This document shows positions 58,099 through 64,000 of a DNA stretch of 64,000 bases, piece after piece; within the stretch, counting starts at the first letter, position 1; every line of letters begins with the position of its first letter. The notes under the pieces were generated by a model. That model was not told the origin of the DNA, made no database searches, and saw nothing but the letters and a program-made list of their open reading frames with translations. This DNA is from JAYPUA01 sp038133845 (GTDB lineage Bacteria; SAR324; NAC60-12), in assembly GCA_038133845.1 (NCBI GenBank), contig JAYPUA010000014.1:8348-72347 (forward strand), read 5' to 3'. The position numbers were made by a program, and so were the translations under genes.

Positions 58099-58180
58099 TC
58101 GGCTTTCTCCGAAGAGGCCTCTATCCCCCGGGCCACCTGAGGGACCAAAGAACGGAGTTGGAGGCGAAGAGAGCTTGCGA

Positions 58181-58438
58181 ATGGAGCCCGGCCTGCACTA
58201 TGTTGAAAGCCCTGGAGGCAAAATCAAAGAAAGAGGCACCGTGGTTGAGGAAAGCTATTTGGTCAAGATCTATGGAGTGGTGGGGCATAGCGGCTACGTG
58301 GAGTTGGAGATCCCCTCGACTCTGTTGCAGGCCGGAAAGACTCTGGAGATCCGCAATCGCCGCTACAAGGTCCTGTCCATCATCCGTCGCAACGACCGCC
58401 CCTTTGCGGTCAACATCGGCTCGATGGAAGCCAATTAA
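58181..58438 (+). CDS. Small hypothetical protein
   Basis: 85 aa, starting at ATG 58181 about 80 bp from the divergent comF start. It is predicted to be a compact beta-rich domain (KERGTVVEESYLVKIYGVVGH, TLEIRNRRYKVLSIIRR). No signal or family is recognised. Its stop overlaps the stop of the convergent lipoprotein gene by 4 bases. Confidence 0.65.
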   Translation: MEPGLHYVESPGGKIKERGTVVEESYLVKIYGVVGHSGYVELEIPSTLLQAGKTLEIRNRRYKVLSIIRRNDRPFAVNIGSMEAN

Positions 58439-58803
58439 AGCGTCTGGTGGCGCAAGTCCTCGGAAACTTGCAATTGGCGGGTACTGCGCTCAAGCGGAGT
58501 GTCGCATTCGACCACAAGTCGGGTGAGGACCCGGCGCTCCAGAGGGTCCCTCCCAATCAGCTCTCGGGAAAATTGCTTGTCGAGGACGGTGAACTTCCCT
58601 CGACACCGATCATGCGCCTGCATCATGCAGCGGCTGGTCTCGTGGCAGGCAAAGGCGTGCTGCTCGCCCCAGGGCTGCGGGGGGAGCGTGGACTGAGGCG
58701 CCGCGCAGGCTCCGAGGAACAGCAGGCTCAGGAGGCTCCAGCGCACAAGCCGCTCAGGTCCGATCAAACACCGAGCCGCGGCCCGGAATGAAGAGGCGTT
58801 CAT
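58435..58803 (-). CDS. Small lipoprotein of unknown function
   Basis: 122 aa from ATG 58803. A basic n-region (RAAARCLIGPERLVRWS) and the hydrophobic run LLSLLFLGAC end in a lipobox. The mature part has further cysteines (HETSRCMMQAHDRCRGKF) suited to disulfides. The start lies inside the 3' end of dgt, a 50-bp same-strand overlap. It is not recognised as a family. Confidence 0.68.
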   Translation of the reverse strand: MNASSFRAAARCLIGPERLVRWSLLSLLFLGACAAPQSTLPPQPWGEQHAFACHETSRCMMQAHDRCRGKFTVLDKQFSRELIGRDPLERRVLTRLVVECDTPLERSTRQLQVSEDLRHQTL

Positions 58804-60070
58804 AGGTTCGGTTGGCATACTGGTCGGTCATCCCGGAAACATAGTCACAGAGTACCCGGGCCGCGTCACAAGGCACGGAGCGGGCGGCTTGCCAGGCGCT
58901 CCGGAAGTCTTCAGGCAGAAGCAACTCCGGGTCGGAGGCGAAGGCCTCGAACAGCGCCGTGACGATCTGGTGCCCCCGGAAGGTCGCGGCCTGAACGGTA
59001 TTCAGGCAAATCACATGCCGTGCCACGGTCTCCTTGAAGGCCTTGAGCAGCCGGAGGGCCGGCTCTGGCAGGCTCGCGCTCCAGGCCAGCAGCGGCTCCT
59101 CGAACTCCGGATGCTGCTCAAGGGTGATGGACGTGACCAGCGCGTTCACCAGCGTCCCCACCCCCTGCTTCCTCCCGGAGCTTCCGGAGAGCATCTGCCG
59201 GGTCATCTCCTCCACATCCAGCCCATGTGTCCTCAGCCATGCCTCCTCGGCGTGCCGCCAGACCTCCCGGAGGTGTCCCTCGTCCAGGAGCCGGAGGGCC
59301 AGCCCATCCTCAAAGTCATGGATGCCGTAGGCGATGTCGTCGGCAAGTTCCATCAGCGAGGCATCCAGCGACTTGTGCAGGGAGCGTCCGTGGGACTCCT
59401 CTCCGGGAGGGATGTTCTGGCTCAGGCGCTCGCGGTCTTTCAGGCTGAGCGGCTCGAGGATCCAGTCGAGGACCTCTTGCTCCGTGTCCAGGATGCACTT
59501 TGGAGGCTGCCAGGTATGTCGAGGAAGCTGCCGAGGCGGAATGGGGCGCTCCGGCCAGCCGCGGCGGCAGACCTGCGAATAGAGGACCGGATACTTGAGC
59601 ACCCCCAGCAGGGCTCGGCGCGTGAGGTTCAACCCGAAGCCCGGGGTGTGTGCCTCCAGTCGCGTGAGCAGGCGCAGGGTCTGGCCGTTGCCTTCAAATC
59701 CGCCATGGTCGAGCATGCAGGCGTTGAGGGCGACCTCGCCTCCGTGCCCAAACGGAGGGTGCCCGAGGTCATGCGAGAGGCCCACGGTCTCGATCAACTC
59801 CGGAACAGGCAGGATGCCCTGCAGCTCGGGGTGTCGCTGACGCAGGACCATCACCATGCCCCGCCCGATCTGGGCAACCTCCATCGAGTGCGTCAGCCGG
59901 GTGCGGTGGAAGTCGCCTTCCTGCACGCCCAGGATCTGGGTCTTGGCCTGCAGCCTGCGGAAGGCGGCGGCGTGGATGACCCGGGCCCGGTCACGTTCAA
60001 AGGGGGTTCGTGGATCTCCCGGACGAGCGGGTTCCTGCGCGAACCGTCGCTCGCTCCAGGGGTCGTGCAT
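58754..60070 (-). CDS. dgt: dNTP triphosphohydrolase (dGTPase family)
   Basis: A 438-aa HD-domain enzyme that cleaves dNTPs to deoxynucleoside and triphosphate. Metal ligands are in HRTRLTHSMEVAQIGR and LSHDLGHPPFGHGGE; the C-terminal half contains SLMELADDIAYGIHDFEDGL. The family N-terminus RDRARVIHAAAFRRLQAKTQI is present. It is 2 bp from the TerB-like gene upstream. Confidence 0.95.
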   Translation of the reverse strand: MHDPWSERRFAQEPARPGDPRTPFERDRARVIHAAAFRRLQAKTQILGVQEGDFHRTRLTHSMEVAQIGRGMVMVLRQRHPELQGILPVPELIETVGLSHDLGHPPFGHGGEVALNACMLDHGGFEGNGQTLRLLTRLEAHTPGFGLNLTRRALLGVLKYPVLYSQVCRRGWPERPIPPRQLPRHTWQPPKCILDTEQEVLDWILEPLSLKDRERLSQNIPPGEESHGRSLHKSLDASLMELADDIAYGIHDFEDGLALRLLDEGHLREVWRHAEEAWLRTHGLDVEEMTRQMLSGSSGRKQGVGTLVNALVTSITLEQHPEFEEPLLAWSASLPEPALRLLKAFKETVARHVICLNTVQAATFRGHQIVTALFEAFASDPELLLPEDFRSAWQAARSVPCDAARVLCDYVSGMTDQYANRTYERLFIPGRGSVFDRT

Positions 60071-60072
60071 CG

Positions 60073-60603
60073 TCAGAAGGGGAGGCTGCTCCAGTAGAAC
60101 TGCAGAAAGTCCGGCTCCATGCGGTGTCTGGGCATGGTCTCCAGCAGCCGCTGCAGCTCGGCGATGTCTTCTTCCCTGATCGCCGTGACGAGCTGCAGGA
60201 GCAGCTCGAGCTGATCCAGCGTCACCCCCAGCAGCTTCGCGCAGTTCATGATGAACTGACGCTCCTTGGGGTGAAACTCCTCGTCGGACCAGGCGACCAT
60301 GATCAGATCGACCATCAGCGCGACGCCGCGCCGGTCGAAGAAGGCGACCAGAGCCTTGCGAAGCTCGTCCTCGGAGGGTTGCTCCACGGACTTGAGCAGC
60401 TGCCCCAAGGTCCCGTTCGGCATCTCCAGCTGGGTGACCATGCGCTGCAGGAAGTCGATCTCCTCGTTGAGGATGATGTCATCGGCATCGATCAGCAGGG
60501 TCAGGATCTGCAGGTAGCGGTAGCGCTCCTCCTCGCTGGAGGAGAGCATCGGGTGAGGCACATGAGCCAGAGGCCAGGTGGGATAGAGGTCGTTGTGATC
60601 CAT
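60073..60603 (-). CDS. TerB-like helical protein
   Basis: 176 aa, start ATG 60603. Two TerB-type helical repeats are visible: YLQILTLLIDADDIILNEEIDFLQRM and LMVDLIMVAWSDEEFHPKERQFIMNCAKLLG (in parts). These resemble the acidic metal-site helices of tellurite-resistance TerB. The only other TerB-like segment in the window lies in the LETM1-like gene 4-5 kb away. It lies between lon and dgt with small gaps (about 15 bp and 2 bp), so the three are probably co-transcribed. Function is not known. Confidence 0.8.
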   Translation of the reverse strand: MDHNDLYPTWPLAHVPHPMLSSSEEERYRYLQILTLLIDADDIILNEEIDFLQRMVTQLEMPNGTLGQLLKSVEQPSEDELRKALVAFFDRRGVALMVDLIMVAWSDEEFHPKERQFIMNCAKLLGVTLDQLELLLQLVTAIREEDIAELQRLLETMPRHRMEPDFLQFYWSSLPF

Positions 60604-60618
60604 GAGCACCTTGAATGG

Positions 60619-63069
60619 TCAATGTTCAGCAGGAATCTCAAGCTTCAGGGCCCTGCGGGCCACTTCTTCAAAGTGAGCCACAAAGTGCACTGTGATTCCC
60701 GACTTCAGGGATTCCGGAAGCTCCGAATACTGGGCTCGGTTGCGTTCTGGAAGCAGCACGGTCTTGACGCCGGAGAGGCGGGCTCCCACCAGCTTCTCCC
60801 GGATGCCGCCCACCGGCAGAACCTGCCCGGTGAGGGTCAGCTCCCCCGTCATCGCCAGGTCTGGAGCGACCGCCTGATTCACCAGCAGGGAAAGCAAGGC
60901 GGTGGCCATGGCGATCCCTGCCGAAGGTCCGTCCTTGGGCGTTGCGCCTTCCGGGACGTGCAGGTGGACGGCGCGCTGATGAAACAGCCGGGAGCGCCCT
61001 GGGAGGCGCTCGTTGAGCGCTTGAACGTAGCTGTAGGCAATCCGTGAGGACTCCTGCATCACCTCGCCGAGCTGTCCGGTCAGGCGCAGCCGCTCTCCCG
61101 TGGACTCGGAGAGGGGGAGGGCCTCGATCGGCAGGACCTCGCCTCCGGTTGGCGTCCACGCCAGGCCGCGGACGAGCCCCGGGCGGTTCAGGATCTCGTA
61201 GGAATTGCGGGCAAAATCCGGCGGTCCCAGCAGCTCCTCCAGGTCGGTTTCCCGGATGCTGATCTGCTCCAGCCCTTCTGTGAGGAACTTCAGGGCGGAC
61301 TTGCGCAGCAGGCTCTTCAGGTTGCGCTCCAGCCCCCGGATTCCCACCTCCCGGGAGTACTCCTCGATCAGCCGGTTCAGCGCCCCGGGAGTCAGGCGGA
61401 ACTGGTCTCGGGACAGCCCGGACTCTTCCAGCTGTTTGGGCAGCAGGTGCTTGCGGGCGATCTGACGCTTCTCTTCCGGGATGTAGCCGGGGAGCCGGAG
61501 GACCTCCATGCGGTCGAGCAGCGCCGAGGGGATGGACTCCAGCGTGTTGGCGGTGGCGATGAACAGCACGTTGGAGAGGTCGAAGCGCAGGTCCAGGTAG
61601 TGGTCGAGGAAGTCGATGTTCTGCTCCGGATCGAGGACCTCAAGGAGCACGGACTGCGGGTCGCCCCGAAAGTTGCCGCGCCCGATCTTGTCGATCTCGT
61701 CAAGCAGGATCACAGGGTTGACGGACTGGGTCTGGCGGAGTGCCTGAATCAACCGCCCCGGCATGGCCCCCACGTATGTCCGGCGGTGCCCCTTCAGCTC
61801 GCTCTCGTCGCTCAGTCCACCGACGGAGAAGCGGTAGAACTCACGCCCCAGGGCTCGGGCAACCGAGCGTCCGAGCGAGGTCTTGCCGACCCCCGGAGGT
61901 CCAACGAAGCAGAGAATCGCCCCCTTGAGCTCGCCCTTGAGCTTGCGGACGGCGATGAACTCCAGGATGCGCTGCTTGACGTCCTCCAGGCCGTAGTGGT
62001 CTTGCTCCAGAATGCGCCGGACCCGCTTGAGGTTGAGCTGATCGGCGGTGAACTCGCCCCACGGGAGCGAGGAGACCAGGTCGATGTACTGGTGGACAAT
62101 CTGCAGCTCCGGAGAGTTCTCCTCAAGCATCTCGTAGCGCCGCAGCTCATCCTCCATGCGCTGTTGAGCCTCATCGCTGAGCGCCTTGCCCTCCAGGCGC
62201 TCCTGCAGCCGCTGCAGGTCAAGGGTCTTGCGGTCCTGCTCCAGGCCCAGCTCGCGCTGAATCTCCCGCAGCTGCTCGCGCAGGAAGAACTCGCGCTGAT
62301 GCTTCGACACCCGCTCATCGATCTTCTGGCTGATCTGCTCCTTGAGCAGGCTGAGGTCGTACTCCTCACGCAGCAGCAGCAGGGTGCGCTCCATGCGTTT
62401 GGCCAGGTCGGTGGTCTCCAGGATCTTCTGGAGGTCGTGGCTCTTGGCGTTGGTCATCGAGGCCGCCAGATCGGTGAGCATCGCCGGCTCGTTGATGTCG
62501 ATCTGGTTCAGGAGCATGTACATCTCCTGCGAGAAGGTCGGGTTGTGCGGGATGATCTCCTTCAGGGTCGACATGATCGCCGCCGCCGCGGCCTTCAGCT
62601 CATCCGTCATCGGCGGCTTGGCATCTTCCAGATAGGCCGTCTGGGCCAGAAAGTGCCCGTCATCCCGCGAGAAGCGTCCGACCCGGAAGCGCTTGAGGGT
62701 GCTGATCATGAACTGACAGCTCTCGTCCGGAAGCTCGACCCAGCGCAGAATGTAGCCCAAGGTTCCCACCCGGTGCAGCTGCGAGGCCGACTGAGGACGG
62801 TGCACCCCCAACTCGGCGTCTTCGGTGCTCCGGCGGACCATGATCAGCCCGACCATCTTGTCTTCGTGGTGGACCTCGCGCAGCCAGCGGCTGGTCTCCG
62901 GGTCGGCGCCGATGGTGGTCAGAATCCCTGGGAAGACGGGGCGCTGAAAGACCGGAAGTACCGGAATTTGCTCGGGAAGATCGGACGTGGTGATGACCGT
63001 CCCTTCAGAGTCCACCAACAGGATTCGGTCTCTCTTCGGAGAGGGCGAGGGGTTCTTTACGTGAGCCAT
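60619..63069 (-). CDS. lon: ATP-dependent Lon protease
   Basis: 816 aa from ATG 63069. A TTG at 63126 is possible but would leave no leader from the promoter described here. N-terminal LON substrate domain (PVLPVFQRPVFPGIL), coiled helix, AAA with Walker A VGPPGVGKTSLGR, Walker B VILLDEIDK and sensor blocks. The protease domain has the catalytic serine in DGPSAGIAMATAL and the lysine in LPVGGIREKLVGA. It degrades damaged and regulatory proteins in the cytoplasm. Confidence 0.96.
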   Translation of the reverse strand: MAHVKNPSPSPKRDRILLVDSEGTVITTSDLPEQIPVLPVFQRPVFPGILTTIGADPETSRWLREVHHEDKMVGLIMVRRSTEDAELGVHRPQSASQLHRVGTLGYILRWVELPDESCQFMISTLKRFRVGRFSRDDGHFLAQTAYLEDAKPPMTDELKAAAAAIMSTLKEIIPHNPTFSQEMYMLLNQIDINEPAMLTDLAASMTNAKSHDLQKILETTDLAKRMERTLLLLREEYDLSLLKEQISQKIDERVSKHQREFFLREQLREIQRELGLEQDRKTLDLQRLQERLEGKALSDEAQQRMEDELRRYEMLEENSPELQIVHQYIDLVSSLPWGEFTADQLNLKRVRRILEQDHYGLEDVKQRILEFIAVRKLKGELKGAILCFVGPPGVGKTSLGRSVARALGREFYRFSVGGLSDESELKGHRRTYVGAMPGRLIQALRQTQSVNPVILLDEIDKIGRGNFRGDPQSVLLEVLDPEQNIDFLDHYLDLRFDLSNVLFIATANTLESIPSALLDRMEVLRLPGYIPEEKRQIARKHLLPKQLEESGLSRDQFRLTPGALNRLIEEYSREVGIRGLERNLKSLLRKSALKFLTEGLEQISIRETDLEELLGPPDFARNSYEILNRPGLVRGLAWTPTGGEVLPIEALPLSESTGERLRLTGQLGEVMQESSRIAYSYVQALNERLPGRSRLFHQRAVHLHVPEGATPKDGPSAGIAMATALLSLLVNQAVAPDLAMTGELTLTGQVLPVGGIREKLVGARLSGVKTVLLPERNRAQYSELPESLKSGITVHFVAHFEEVARRALKLEIPAEH

Positions 63070-63132
63070 GCGTTTCAGGAAGGCCGCGTGTCGCGGCGGG
63101 GTTTGAGGGAGTGCTTGAATGGTCAATGCACC

Positions 63133-63161
63133 AGCCTAGTCAATCCCACCTCAAGGGTCAA
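63133..63161 (-). promoter_or_regulatory. lon: Candidate lon promoter
   Basis: Minus-strand TTGACC (63161-63156) and TAGGCT (63138-63133) are separated by 17 bases. Start of transcription would fall near 63126, giving the ATG 63069 a leader of about 55 nt. The -10 is weak. Confidence 0.4.
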
Positions 63162-63192
63162 TGCGCTTCCGCAGCGACCCTCCGAGTGACGC

Positions 63193-63221
63193 TTGCAATC
63201 TGTTCCAGATCGGGCTAAAGT
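63193..63221 (+). promoter_or_regulatory. Candidate tRNA-Ser promoter
   Basis: TTGCAA (63193-63198), a 17-base spacer and TAAAGT (63216-63221) end 15 bases before the mature tRNA. Both hexamers match the sigma-70 consensus at four of six positions. Confidence 0.5.
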
Positions 63222-63236
63222 ACCCAATTGCATTGC

Positions 63237-63326
63237 GGAAAGGTGACCGAGTGGCCGAAGGTGCATGACTGGAAATCATGTGTGCGGGCAACCGTACCGA
63301 GGGTTCGAATCCCTCCCTTTCCGCCA
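63237..63326 (+). tRNA. tRNA-Ser (anticodon GGA), CCA encoded
   Basis: The acceptor stem GGAAAGG/CCTTTCC closes with discriminator G and an encoded CCA. The anticodon stem CATGA/TCATG holds loop CTGGAAA, so the anticodon is GGA (reads UCU/UCC). A long variable arm (TGTGCGGGCAACCGTACCG) identifies serine class II. The T-arm GAGGGTTCGAATCCCTC is intact. Confidence 0.97.
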
Positions 63327-63340
63327 GTGCGTGAGTATAG

Positions 63341-63378
63341 AATGCTGAAATTCAAAAATAATTTTTTCAGCATTTTTT
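63341..63378 (+). terminator. Intrinsic terminator after tRNA-Ser
   Basis: AATGCTGAAA (63341-63350) pairs with TTTCAGCATT (63365-63374) around a 14-base AT-rich loop, followed directly by TTTT. The stem is 10 bp and perfect, 15 bases after the tRNA. Confidence 0.8.
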
Positions 63379-64000
63379 CATTAGCCCACCCATTGGCTCC
63401 CCAACCAAATCCAATATGAAAGGCGTCTTCTCGAGTGTGAGGAGATCCTGGGCAAGAGTGTTTTTATTGCTCTTGGCGGAATCCGAAGCAGGCGAGCTGA
63501 AACTCCCCGGCATCCATCTTCTGCTTACCAATTGCTCTTGAGAGAATCCCGTCTTTGCCCAGATGATAGGCGCGCGAAACCCGTGGGGAAAGGAACACAC
63601 TATCACTAGGGCCCGCGAATCCAGTACTAATTTTGGGGTTGAGGGAGGAGCCGAAGTAGAAGGCATGGAGGTGAACCTCACAGACACCATCTCGGTTCTC
63701 TAAGAGCACGATATCCCGATCACGGATGACGATCGGTTGGAAATGCTTGTCGCACAAGACGAAAGGGATGCGATTCAGTTGGAGGGGTAGACAGTAATAA
63801 CTTTTCAAACACGTACACAATGTTCACCAAGTTCACGCTTTTGGACACGGAGGTGGGTTGTGCGGTAGCCGAAACGTTGGTAGACCTCGGTCTGCGAATA
63901 GTTCAGCACCGCATCCTTAGCGCCATCAGTGAGTAATCTTCCGTGTCACTGAAAATGCGATGCTGTATTTATTAGGTACGCCTATAGCGTTGGGCGGTTT
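63367..64000 (-). pseudogene. Broken reading frames right of tRNA-Ser, origin unknown
   Basis: No intact gene is seen in the last 630 bases. On the minus strand three pieces in different frames follow one another. The first, at about 63805-63948, contains DGAKDAVLNYSQTEVYQ. The second, 63464-63820, is 118 codons with IVLLENRDGVCEVHLHAFYF. The third is a short frame to 63367 containing LEKTPFILDLVGEPMGG, reached by a shift near an A-run at about 63455-63465. Base composition is more AT-rich than the neighbours. The position directly after a tRNA gene fits an old integration site. I recognise no family in the pieces. Confidence 0.4.

Noticed and set aside
61447..63189. 580-codon open frame opposite lon
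   Set aside because: Antisense to lon domains. Long open antisense frames are common in this codon-biased DNA.

Overview
The window is a 64-kb stretch of a Gram-negative, probably proteobacterial chromosome. WaaA (Kdo transferase), several lipoproteins with lipoboxes, a short 4.5S-type SRP RNA, FabI, Psd, GshB and Lon all fit an organism with an LPS-bearing outer membrane. The DNA is moderately GC-rich and tightly packed, with many ATGA/GTGA/TAATG start-stop overlaps. My best guess is a marine lineage near the former Deltaproteobacteria (SAR324-like). That guess rests on overall gene character, not on a marker comparison. I see no insertion sequence, CRISPR array or prophage. The only likely disturbed DNA lies right of a tRNA-Ser gene at the end of the window.

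Layout. 1-12.2 kb, minus strand: SRP RNA (ffs), dnaX, ebfC/ybaB, a LipM-type octanoyltransferase, an unknown 164-aa protein, then rpoB and rpoC (rpoC runs off the left edge). rpoBC is not preceded by rplJL. It has a long leader, and a strong hairpin lies between rpoB and rpoC. 12.6-14.2 kb: an MscS channel and a histidine phosphatase. 14.2-24.3 kb, minus strand: a polyol utilisation operon with solute-binding protein, two permeases, an ATPase, an SDR polyol dehydrogenase, a HAD phosphatase, a mannitol-dehydrogenase-family enzyme, a PfkB sugar kinase and a GatZ/KbaZ-family protein. It carries a decayed tandem duplication of the binding-protein 3' end and a small hairpin repeat array. 24.6-31 kb, plus strand: deoC, a GFA-family protein, larB-larC-larE (nickel-pincer cofactor synthesis without a larA in view), an aldo/keto reductase and nagA.

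31-45.5 kb: a MATE exporter coupled to a tiny DUF1289 gene; ftsH-psd-fabI as a coupled operon; an XRE-type regulator divergent from a nitronate-monooxygenase-family flavoprotein; a minus-strand run of ahcY, a flavin reductase, a lipoprotein, 5-formyl-THF cyclo-ligase and a YdcF protein; a membrane histidine kinase; and gshB. 45.7-52.1 kb, plus strand: prfB with a programmed +1 frameshift, yajQ, then a cassette of FAH hydrolase, MBL-fold protein, FAD aromatic hydroxylase, DUF2783 and VOC protein that looks like aromatic-compound catabolism. 52.2-63.3 kb: a small protein with calcium-loop motifs, an exported FGE-fold protein lacking the usual cysteines, a TerB/LETM1-like protein coupled to waaA, comF, dgt, a second TerB-like protein, lon and tRNA-Ser(GGA).

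How the genes work together: the left block is core information processing, the 14-24 kb operon is a self-contained polyol import and oxidation module, and 25-31 kb mixes nickel-cofactor synthesis with sugar scavenging. Most remaining genes are housekeeping (lipid, folate, SAM-cycle, glutathione, proteolysis).
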